Shown: positions 1-5,352, counted from the stretch's first letter. The stretch: 5,854 nucleotides of DNA from Anaerolineales bacterium (GCA_024763295.1 JANTFU010000157.1:1-5854), one strand, 5' to 3'. Notes: generated by a model not told the origin, from the letters alone. Numbers and translations are program-made.

Positions 1-1310
1 TCTGATTTTATCGGCAACCTCGTCACAAAACCCTTCGCTCGAAACTTCTCAACATACTCATACGTCTCCCAATAATCGAGACCTGTTTGTTCGGCGATGT
101 CGAAGATGGAGTGTTCTCCTTCGAAGCGCATCATAATCTTTTCAATGGCGCGGTTCAGGTTCCAGTTTTCACGCCAGTCGACCCACAGTCCGTGCCCCGA
201 AAGGAAGACGGGACCCCGAAAGGTTCGTTTGGGGATGTAGTTGCTGGCAAAGATGCGGATGATCTCTTCGGCGACGTCGGCAGCGCCTTGCAGCATGGCT
301 TCGTCCATGATGTTCAGGTTGTCTTCGGTGGTGTGGTATTCGTCGTAAGGGAAGCGATTAAGCGAGATGCAGGGCACATTCACGCCAGGTCCGTTGATGA
401 CCCGCTCGTCGTTGGCGGGGGCGGCAGCGAAGTCTCGTTCTTCGTGTTGCGTGTTGCGTAGGACGTATTGTGTGATGCGGTCTAGTAAATGGTCGTGTTG
501 TCTTGAATGATGCCACGCAATTTGATTTTTGTTGCCCGTCATTTCCAGGAAGATGCCGCCCTGCAAGTTGGGGATTAAGTCTTCGTTATTCGCCAAATAA
601 GCAATCGTGCCGATGGTTTCGGGTCCAAACCAGAAGCGGACGCTCATCGAGCCTGCGGGCAACGGTTTTTCTGCCAGCCTGCGGGCAAGTTCGATGGTGC
701 TGACCACGCCTGCCAGGTCGTCGTTGGCTTGCATGGGGTGGCAGCTATGGGCTTGGACGATGATCTCGCCAGCGCCGTTGGCGGCACCGCCTTCGGGATG
801 CAGCACCCCGTGTCCAATTTTTAGACCCAGCTCAGGGTCGCGTGCGAATTCGACGTCGATCACGGCGTGGTAGCGGGCAGTCCGATCCAGCTTGTCGAAT
901 TGATTTTTCGGCAGACAGAATCCCCAATCCCGTTCGTAATATTTGAACTCCCACGGAATGGCATCGGGGAATTTTTCGCTGTAGCGCAGATGCGGTTCTA
1001 GCTCCTCCCAGGTCAGAATTTTATCAATGGGCAGGGAATAAGAGATAATGTGAAGGGGATTGTCGGCAAAATCCACGATGCGCTCGCCGCTTTCGCTTTC
1101 AAGATATGCCTCGTGGACGATATAACGTTCGGGAACTTCCCACGTCCAGATTTTGGAGCCGGGCGCGTAGGTTTGGATCTCGTAATTTGCCGAATCGGGC
1201 AGATAGCCGCCGATGATTTCGAGGGTTTTGTCCATGTCGTCGGAGACGATGGTGCGGTGCAGAGGCAGCAGTTCGGCGATGATGGATTTGAGGGAGGGGT
1301 AGGGTTTCAT
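1..1310 (-). CDS. DUF4910-type M28-like zinc aminopeptidase/hydrolase with C-terminal winged helix (3' end outside window)
   Basis: Reading the minus strand from the ATG at 1310 gives 436 codons with no stop before the window edge; an in-frame stop lies just upstream of the ATG, so this start is the first available. The opening (MKPYPSLKSIIAELLPLHRT) resembles the usual start of the DUF4910/DUF2172 family. Likely metal ligands are H188 and H191 with D197/D198 in the stretch AHSCHPMQANDDLAG, then E231 (GPETIG), E256 and H326 (DEYHTTEDN), as in M28-type zinc peptidases. Residues 385-430 look like the small winged-helix domain that ends this family (FEGEHSIFDIAEQTGLDYWE), so only a few residues should be missing. 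These proteins are known as putative aminopeptidases and often occur in surface-glycan loci; their true substrate is not settled, and an amide hydrolase role on a sugar is my inference. No clear Shine-Dalgarno is seen. Codons 281-292 are made of a heptanucleotide repeat. Confidence 0.88.
   Translation of the reverse strand, partial: MKPYPSLKSIIAELLPLHRTIVSDDMDKTLEIIGGYLPDSANYEIQTYAPGSKIWTWEVPERYIVHEAYLESESGERIVDFADNPLHIISYSLPIDKILTWEELEPHLRYSEKFPDAIPWEFKYYERDWGFCLPKNQFDKLDRTARYHAVIDVEFARDPELGLKIGHGVLHPEGGAANGAGEIIVQAHSCHPMQANDDLAGVVSTIELARRLAEKPLPAGSMSVRFWFGPETIGTIAYLANNEDLIPNLQGGIFLEMTGNKNQIAWHHSRQHDHLLDRITQYVLRNTQHEERDFAAAPANDERVINGPGVNVPCISLNRFPYDEYHTTEDNLNIMDEAMLQGAADVAEEIIRIFASNYIPKRTFRGPVFLSGHGLWVDWRENWNLNRAIEKIMMRFEGEHSIFDIAEQTGLDYWETYEYVEKFRAKGFVTRLPIKS
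436..470. repeat. Heptanucleotide tandem repeat inside the DUF4910 gene
   Basis: Five 7-bp units in direct succession: cgttctt, cgtgttg, cgtgttg, cgtagga, cgtattg. On the coding strand they read as a degenerate ACGNAAY series and encode residues 281-292 (QYVLRNTQHEER). The frame stays open because 21 bp, or three units, equals seven codons. A related heptad series occurs in the GT4 gene at 3341-3368 on the opposite strand relative to the coding direction. Confidence 0.6.
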
Positions 1311-1324
1311 AGGTCTAAAAGATA

Positions 1325-1412
1325 GAACGCGGATGCCGCTACGCTAACGCGGATTTGGCGGATTCTCGCGGATTTTTATTTTTGGGTTTTAAATCCGCGA
1401 AAACCCGCGTTC
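1325..1412. repeat. Intergenic palindromic repeat between acyltransferase and DUF4910 genes
   Basis: The 107-bp gap between the two genes is built from short GCGGATT words. A direct repeat aacgcggat occurs at 1326-1334 and 1346-1354. The arm at about 1358-1376 (ggcggattctcgcggattt) is nearly complementary to 1391-1409 (aaatccgcgaaaacccgcg), leaving a loop of about 14 bases rich in T on the plus strand. It could fold in RNA from either strand and might weaken transcription, but on the minus transcript no uridine run follows the stem, so a classical intrinsic terminator is not supported. It looks more like a dispersed palindromic repeat. Confidence 0.6.
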
Positions 1413-1417
1413 CATTA

Positions 1418-2236
1418 TTACGCGGGATAAAACTTGATTGTCACCAGCAAAAACTTCATAAATTCGATTTCTTCATCGCTCAAGCGTTTGGTGTAGGTGC
1501 GGCTGGAAACATCGAAGTAGGTTTTTTCATCAGAAATGATCTCGCTTGGGTCTTGGATAATCTCAATAGATTTTGGAAATTCAGGATGCGCAGCATAGAA
1601 CTCTGCCAGCTTTTCCTGCATGACTGCATATTTCTTTGCCACGCTGACTTCTTCATATTGATTGCCAAACTTCTCAGTCATGTCTTTGGCTGGCACACCA
1701 GCATAGATGTGATTCTCCTCCATGTCGCGCGTGATGACTGACCCCAGCATTGCCATGCTCTTCTTTTTGGCAGTAATCGGCGACACCAGACAATGCCCTA
1801 CAAACCAGACATCATCTTCGACAACCATCGGCGTATCACCTTCCCAGCGGCAGCCTTGCAACGTATCACCAAAGCGGATGTGCGTCCAAAGCTGGCTGTG
1901 CGCGCCAATCCCAACGCCGTTGCCGATGTATAACCCACCGTGCGTATTCAGGATGCAACCTTGCCCAAACCAACAACAACTGCCAATTTTGGCTTCTTTG
2001 CGACCGGTAATCTTTGTGTCTTCACGAATCATGGTGTAGTCACCAATTTCGATTGAAGGGCAAGAAATTTCAATATCGTGGTCTAAAAAAACACCATCAC
2101 CGATAACCACTTTTTGAGCAGGCTTCAACTCGCCGGTTGTAAAGTCAATTCCGGCTGATATCTTGACCCCGTCACCAATACGAACCCCTTTGCCGATCTG
2201 CACATCATCAGCGACAATTACATAATTATCATTCAT
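1418..2236 (-). CDS. Hexapeptide-repeat (left-handed beta-helix) acyltransferase with C-terminal extension
   Basis: A 272-residue protein. Residues about 5-185 carry the isoleucine/valine-glycine hexad pattern of left-handed beta-helix acyltransferases (VQIGKGVRIGDGV, KVVIGDGVFL, IEIGDYTMI, AKIGSCCWFG, LYIGNGVGIGAHSQLW, MVVEDDVWFVG) and end in the family-typical IYAGVPAKD at 177-185. H99, H113 and H119 are candidate catalytic histidines. Residues 190-272 form a charged, probably helical extension ending FMKFLLVTIKFYPA, beyond the usual maltose/xenobiotic acetyltransferase core. The likely job is acetylation or another acylation of a sugar hydroxyl or amino group in the cytoplasm, using acyl-CoA; donor and acceptor cannot be read from sequence. 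It starts 23 bp after the LapA-like gene, with only a weak purine-rich leader (AGGCAGAAAAG), and fits the same operon. No enzyme-specific gene name is justified. Confidence 0.88.
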   Translation of the reverse strand: MNDNYVIVADDVQIGKGVRIGDGVKISAGIDFTTGELKPAQKVVIGDGVFLDHDIEISCPSIEIGDYTMIREDTKITGRKEAKIGSCCWFGQGCILNTHGGLYIGNGVGIGAHSQLWTHIRFGDTLQGCRWEGDTPMVVEDDVWFVGHCLVSPITAKKKSMAMLGSVITRDMEENHIYAGVPAKDMTEKFGNQYEEVSVAKKYAVMQEKLAEFYAAHPEFPKSIEIIQDPSEIISDEKTYFDVSSRTYTKRLSDEEIEFMKFLLVTIKFYPA

Positions 2237-2259
2237 ATCACTTTTCTGCCTAACAAAGC

Positions 2260-2640
2260 TTAGAGCGTATCCAGCCGCTGGTTGATTTCGTCCACGACTT
2301 GGGCTTCTTGGGCTTCGGTCTCTTTAACCTTGCTCTCCAGCTGGGTCACTTTCGATTTATGGTCATCCAGTTCCTGTTTGTGCTGATCAAGTTGCTGCTC
2401 GAGGGTTTTAATCTTTTTCTTTTGTCCTGAAAGCGCTAAATTCCGTTTGATTGCACCGGGCACCATCAGCAAAACACCAATCACAATCCCAATTGCGACC
2501 GAAACCAACAAAATCAAGGCTAAAGAACCTTCAATATGCCAAGTAAGAAAACTAATCGTCACGACATCGGTGTTGCCCAACGCAAAGATGACGGCAACAA
2601 TCGAAAAAAACAGGGCTAAAATCAAGCTAAAGATCATCAT
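2260..2640 (-). CDS. LapA-family (DUF1049-like) small membrane protein with coiled coil
   Basis: A 126-residue protein with two hydrophobic helices, about 3-21 (IFSLILALFFSIVAVIFAL) and 39-61 (SLALILLVSVAIGIVIGVLL). Between them is the LapA-style short link containing GNTDVVTISFLTW. A heptad-rich, charged coiled coil follows at about 74-119 (KKKIKTLEQQLDQHKQELDD). This architecture matches lipopolysaccharide-assembly protein A domain proteins. In proteobacteria LapA/LapB influence LPS synthesis, but LapA-domain proteins are widespread, including in bacteria without LPS, so the role here is only inferred as a membrane scaffold. The start has an AAAGGAG six bases upstream that overlaps the stop codon of the GT4 gene; the 11-bp gap suggests cotranscription and possibly coupled translation. 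The second codon is also ATG, so the start is uncertain by one residue. Confidence 0.85.
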   Translation of the reverse strand: MMIFSLILALFFSIVAVIFALGNTDVVTISFLTWHIEGSLALILLVSVAIGIVIGVLLMVPGAIKRNLALSGQKKKIKTLEQQLDQHKQELDDHKSKVTQLESKVKETEAQEAQVVDEINQRLDTL

Positions 2641-2646
2641 CGAAAA

Positions 2647-2653
2647 CTCCTTT
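2647..2653 (-). promoter_or_regulatory. Shine-Dalgarno of the LapA-like gene, overlapping the GT4 stop codon
   Basis: On the minus strand AAAGGAG is followed by TTTTCG and the ATG at 2640. Its first two A's are the last two bases of the GT4 TAA stop (2654-2652). Ribosomes ending on the GT4 gene would therefore finish on the next gene's binding site, which favours coupled translation. Confidence 0.7.
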
Positions 2654-3740
2654 ACTTCAACTGCGCTGTCTGCTCATAGGCATCCAGCAATTTTTTGAAA
2701 TTCTTCGTCCAATCGGCACGCTGCTCGGCGATGGAGCGGGAGCGGGCACCCATTTCAATCAGCGTATCACGCTTTTGGGCGGCAAGCAAGATTTTCTCCG
2801 CGAGCGCTTCGGCATTTCCATCCGGAAAGAGCCAGCCGTTCTCGTCATCGCTCACCCACTCCTTGTTGGCGGGGATATCCGAGACCAAACAGGGCAGTCC
2901 GCAGCCCATCGCTTCCATCAGCGAGACGGACGAGCCATCCACGTGCGAGGGCGAGATGTAGAGGTCTGCCATATTATAGTAGCGCGGCAAATCTTTTTGG
3001 GAGATATAACCGCCAAAGAGAACTTGATCGGCAACCGGCGATAGGATGCGGCGCAGTTCGCCGCCCATCGACCCGCCGCCGAGCAGGATCAAACGTAGGT
3101 TGGGCTGGGTCTGTGCCGCCCGAAGAAATGCCCGAGCCAAAACATCTACGCCGTAACGCGGCTCCCATGAGCGGTTGCAGAACAACGTTAAAACGTTCGA
3201 ACGTTCAGACGTTTTAACGTTGGGTTTAAAATGGTCTAGGTCAACGCCCCAGGGAAAGACGACCGTGCGTTCAGGATTCATGCCGTATTCAACGGCTTTA
3301 TTCCGCGTAACATGGGCATCGCTCGTAAAGAAGGTGCTTCTACGCAATACGAAATACGTAATACGCTCCCACCAGCGATTACGATGCACGTCTTCCATTA
3401 AATCGAAGCCCCACGACATCATCAAAAGCGGACGAAAGCCCGTCAAGACGGCAATCAAGCCGACGGTCTGGAGCGGTCCCGCATGGACGATGTCGGGCTT
3501 AATGTCCTTGATGACTTTGCGCAACGAGCGGACGTATTTCGGCACGTCCCGCCAGCGGAAGGCTTCCTTGCCACCTGCCCACAGCACCTGCTCGATCTCG
3601 GTCGGGACAATCCGATCTTCGCTTTCATTCGTCGCAGGCTCCAGTCGCACAAAATAGACCTTGTGATCCGTTTTGGCGAGCGCGGAGAGAAAGCGATGGT
3701 CGTGCGGGGAGTAGGATGTTGAGAAGTAAATGATTTTCAT
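2652..3740 (-). CDS. GT4-family (GT-B fold) glycosyltransferase
   Basis: A 362-residue cytosolic or membrane-associated retaining glycosyltransferase that would move a sugar from an NDP-sugar to a glycan or lipid-linked acceptor. The N-terminal Rossmann half starts MKIIYFSTSYSPHDHRFLSA and includes DIVHAGPLQT at 83-92. The linker holds VFPWGVDLDHF at 161-171. The C-terminal half has the nucleotide-binding ILLGGG at 218-223 and the donor-site segment around SPSHVDGSSVSLMEAMGCGL (263-282). In the E-x7-E motif the first Glu is replaced by Asp: D268 and E276. Length is normal for GT4. The ATG at 3740 aligns with the family start but has no visible Shine-Dalgarno; degenerate 15-bp repeats begin almost directly upstream. 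Two short tandem repeats lie within the gene, at residues 125-134 and 174-186. Specific donor and acceptor are unknown. Confidence 0.92.
   Translation of the reverse strand: MKIIYFSTSYSPHDHRFLSALAKTDHKVYFVRLEPATNESEDRIVPTEIEQVLWAGGKEAFRWRDVPKYVRSLRKVIKDIKPDIVHAGPLQTVGLIAVLTGFRPLLMMSWGFDLMEDVHRNRWWERITYFVLRRSTFFTSDAHVTRNKAVEYGMNPERTVVFPWGVDLDHFKPNVKTSERSNVLTLFCNRSWEPRYGVDVLARAFLRAAQTQPNLRLILLGGGSMGGELRRILSPVADQVLFGGYISQKDLPRYYNMADLYISPSHVDGSSVSLMEAMGCGLPCLVSDIPANKEWVSDDENGWLFPDGNAEALAEKILLAAQKRDTLIEMGARSRSIAEQRADWTKNFKKLLDAYEQTAQLK
3184..3221. repeat. 8-bp ACGTT tandem repeat and palindrome inside the GT4 gene
   Basis: The pentamer ACGTT begins at 3185, 3193, 3201, 3209 and 3217, an exact 8-bp period over five units. 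The outer arms 3184-3196 (aacgttaaaacgt) and 3209-3221 (acgttttaacgtt) are a perfect 13-bp inverted repeat, and 3193-3204 (acgttcgaacgt) is itself a perfect 12-bp palindrome. It encodes residues 174-186 (NVKTSERSNVLTL), in the linker between the two Rossmann halves, and keeps the reading frame open. Confidence 0.8.
3341..3368. repeat. Heptanucleotide tandem repeat inside the GT4 gene
   Basis: Four 7-bp units on the plus strand: tacgcaa, tacgaaa, tacgtaa, tacgctc. They encode residues of about 125-134 (RITYFVLRR region) on the minus strand, shortly before the end of the N-terminal domain. The heptad word is closely related to the one in the DUF4910 gene at 436-470, but in the opposite orientation with respect to the coding strand. 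Confidence 0.6.
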
Positions 3741-3741
3741 G

Positions 3742-3816
3742 TTTGTATGTGTTTAAGTGTCATGTGTTTATGTGCCATGTGCTTATGTGTCAAGTGTTCA
3801 GGTATCAGGTGCACAT
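3742..3816. repeat. Degenerate 15-bp tandem repeats, left flank of the four-helix-bundle gene
   Basis: Five consecutive 15-bp units: 3742 tttgtatgtgtttaa, 3757 gtgtcatgtgtttat, 3772 gtgccatgtgcttat, 3787 gtgtcaagtgttcag, 3802 gtatcaggtgcacat. Each splits into related 7-base and 8-base halves that begin GTG. The array fills the gap between the four-helix-bundle stop codon and the GT4 start codon, so no separate leader for GT4 is visible. Confidence 0.75.
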
Positions 3817-3821
3817 GATAC

Positions 3822-4190
3822 TTATGCACGTTTCTTTATCGAATGCCGAAATGCTCCTACAAGTGCTTTCGTTTTCTTCGCTTGTTCGTAGAGTTCATTG
3901 AATTTCGTTTGGTCTATATAGCCTGCATCAAGCGCAGCATAAAGCAATGATTGGACTTCAACCGCAGAACGGCGTGAATATCCTAGAAAACGAGCAAACT
4001 CAGCCTTTGATTCATCGTCAAAGCCTTCAACGATATTGGTCATCACAGAAACAGATGCGCGTTGTATTTGGTCTTTTAAACCGAAGTCCCGTGCAAAATC
4101 ACCTTGTTTTGTAACCTTGTAAATCTCTCCGACCAAAATACGAGCTTCCTGCCATGCGCGAATATCTTCAAAACGCTTAATCAAAGCCAT
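3822..4190 (-). CDS. Four-helix-bundle protein of the S23 / 23S rRNA intervening-sequence family
   Basis: A 122-residue protein whose landmarks match this family: FEDIRAWQEARILVGEIYKV at 7-26, GLKDQIQRASVSVMTNIVEG at 37-56, and FARFLGYSRRSAVEVQSLLY at 65-84, with the expected Q-I-x-R-A and N-I-x-E-G motifs. Length is typical and the gene looks intact. Members form small all-helical bundles; some are encoded in insertions within 23S rRNA genes, and Avd of diversity-generating retroelements has a similar fold. The molecular function of stand-alone copies is unknown. The ATG at 4190 has the best ribosome binding site in the window, AAGGAGG five bases upstream at 4202-4196, so it is probably translated on its own. 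It interrupts an otherwise coherent glycan gene series and lies between 15-bp repeats, suggesting it is a passenger rather than a pathway member. Confidence 0.9.
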   Translation of the reverse strand: MALIKRFEDIRAWQEARILVGEIYKVTKQGDFARDFGLKDQIQRASVSVMTNIVEGFDDESKAEFARFLGYSRRSAVEVQSLLYAALDAGYIDQTKFNELYEQAKKTKALVGAFRHSIKKRA

Positions 4191-4208
4191 GCGCTCCTCC
4201 TTGTATAT

Positions 4209-4284
4209 ATGCCATGTGTTTAAGTGTCAGGTATCAAGTAGCGAGGCTTCTGCACATGACACCTGACACATCAGCACTTGACAC
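4209..4284. repeat. Right-flank 15-bp repeats forming a hairpin
   Basis: Units of the same 15-bp family occur here in both orientations: forward at 4209-4223 (atgccatgtgtttaa) and 4224-4238 (gtgtcaggtatcaag), and reversed at 4284-4270 (gtgtcaagtgctgat) and 4269-4255 (gtgtcaggtgtcatg). As a result 4224-4236 and 4257-4269 can pair over 13 bp, with one G-U pair in the minus-strand transcript, around a 20-base loop. The hairpin lies between the neuB stop and the Shine-Dalgarno of the four-helix-bundle gene. No uridine run follows it. Confidence 0.65.
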
Positions 4285-5352
4285 TTACTCACTTATATTC
4301 GACCAACGCAATTCCTTCCCATACGGCATGTCAACGAGCGCCTTTTTGCCGATGACCACTTCCGCATCCCACGCCATCAGCGCGCCAGGGATTGCGGGTC
4401 GCAGCGGCTCAACCATTTCAGCGGTGAAGGTTTCGCCCGCTTTGATGTCGCGCGCAGCCCGTAGGCAGCGGCGCTGGAGCATGTAGGTCTCTTTTTCGTT
4501 GGGCGTGACGAATTTATCGCTTGAACCAAGCGCCCGTTCGAGCGTGCGGACTTGGGACACCATCTCCGCCCAAGTATCGGGATTCAGCGCAAATTTATGG
4601 TCGGGACCTTCGCGGTCGTTGCTGTCGGTAAAGTGACGTTCGATCACACGAGCGCCCAAAGCAACTGCGCCGACAACCGGCGCGGGGCTGTGCGTATGGT
4701 CGGACAAACCCAAAATCACGTTCGGGAACATCTCTTTGTAGGTTTTGAGTACATTCAGATTTAAGTGATCGTAATTCTCATCGCTGGCGGTGTAGTTGGT
4801 ATTGCACTGGAATAAGACGATTTGGTCATTCACAGCCTGCACAGCTCGTACCGCGCGCGCCACTTCGCCGATATCCGATGCGCCGGTTGCCATCAAGAAG
4901 GGCTTTCCCTTTTTCGCCATATACACCAAAAAATCGGGCCAAGAGATGAGACCGGAACCGGCTTTATACGCTGCCATATACGCTTCCAACTCATCCGCAG
5001 ATTCAAAATCATACGGCGAAGAGAAATACTCAATCCCAACCTTGTCGCATTCTTCCTTGAGAATTGGCGTCCAGTCGAGCGGCACTTCTGCGTCCTGATA
5101 AACTTCAAAGACCGATTTTTTCCACGAAGCCTGATGCGAAACCTGTCCGCCCATCGACTTAAAGCCGTAGTCCGAAACGATCTTCTTCGCCTTGAAATTC
5201 TGGAACTTGGCTGCATCTGCGCCCGCTTCTTTGGCGAGTCTAATCAGCATTTTGGCGCGTTCAAGGTCGCCATCGTGATTGGCGGCGATGTCGGCAATAA
5301 AGTAGGTCGGGTGATTATCGCCAATCATTCGATTTCCAATTTTGAATTCCAT
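4285..5352 (-). CDS. neuB: NeuB-family nonulosonate (sialic-acid-type) synthase with SAF domain
   Basis: A 355-residue cytosolic enzyme that condenses phosphoenolpyruvate with a hexosamine-derived sugar to make a nine-carbon 2-keto acid. Residues about 15-255 form the TIM-barrel NeuB domain: FIADIAANHDGDLERAKMLI near the start, GADAAKFQNFKAK at 44-56, FSSPYDF at 110-116, and GLSDHTHSPAP at 215-225. The metal-binding histidines should be H219 and H240 (VIERHFTDSNDREGPDH). Residues about 293-353 form the antifreeze-like SAF domain, with R318 in LRPAIPG as the expected substrate-contacting arginine. RHFTD...GPD resembles NeuB of Neisseria more than PseI of Campylobacter, so a neuraminate- or legionaminate-type product is favoured over pseudaminate; the symbol is family-level. 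The start has GGAGG (5362-5358) five bases upstream, 18 bp after the preceding gene. The TAA stop lies in the right repeat arm of the neighbouring four-helix-bundle unit. Confidence 0.93.
   Translation of the reverse strand: MEFKIGNRMIGDNHPTYFIADIAANHDGDLERAKMLIRLAKEAGADAAKFQNFKAKKIVSDYGFKSMGGQVSHQASWKKSVFEVYQDAEVPLDWTPILKEECDKVGIEYFSSPYDFESADELEAYMAAYKAGSGLISWPDFLVYMAKKGKPFLMATGASDIGEVARAVRAVQAVNDQIVLFQCNTNYTASDENYDHLNLNVLKTYKEMFPNVILGLSDHTHSPAPVVGAVALGARVIERHFTDSNDREGPDHKFALNPDTWAEMVSQVRTLERALGSSDKFVTPNEKETYMLQRRCLRAARDIKAGETFTAEMVEPLRPAIPGALMAWDAEVVIGKKALVDMPYGKELRWSNISE

Larger units (their letters stand above)
3754..4287 (-). mobile_element. Candidate repeat-bounded element carrying only a four-helix-bundle gene
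   Basis: The segment between neuB and GT4 is bounded by an imperfect inverted repeat: 3754-3781 matches the reverse complement of 4260-4287 at 23 of 28 bases, both ends starting TAAGTGTCA. There is also an exact 16-bp direct repeat (atgtgtttaagtgtca) at 3747-3762 and 4214-4229. The sole gene inside is the four-helix-bundle protein. No transposase and no obvious target-site duplication are visible, so movement in trans, a repeat-recombination origin, or coincidental repeats next to an ordinary gene all remain possible. The family's known link to insertions in 23S rRNA genes makes a mobile origin plausible, but this is inference. Confidence 0.35.

Noticed and set aside
87..1325. Several plus-strand open frames of 66-124 codons
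   Set aside because: They lie opposite the DUF4910 gene, have compositions expected of antisense frames, and show no family motifs.
1357..1410. Rho-independent terminator after the acyltransferase gene
   Set aside because: A stem is possible, but on the minus-strand transcript it is not followed by a uridine run; the T-rich stretch is in the loop.
3184..3221. Frameshift or pseudogene in GT4 caused by the ACGTT repeat
   Set aside because: The frame continues through it into the expected C-terminal domain with all main motifs in place.
3822..4190. 23S rRNA intervening sequence or diversity-generating retroelement Avd
   Set aside because: The protein family fits, but no rRNA sequence flanks it and no reverse transcriptase or template/variable repeat pair is visible.
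3742..4284. CRISPR array
   Set aside because: The repeats are 15 bp, degenerate, tandem without spacers, and no cas gene is present.
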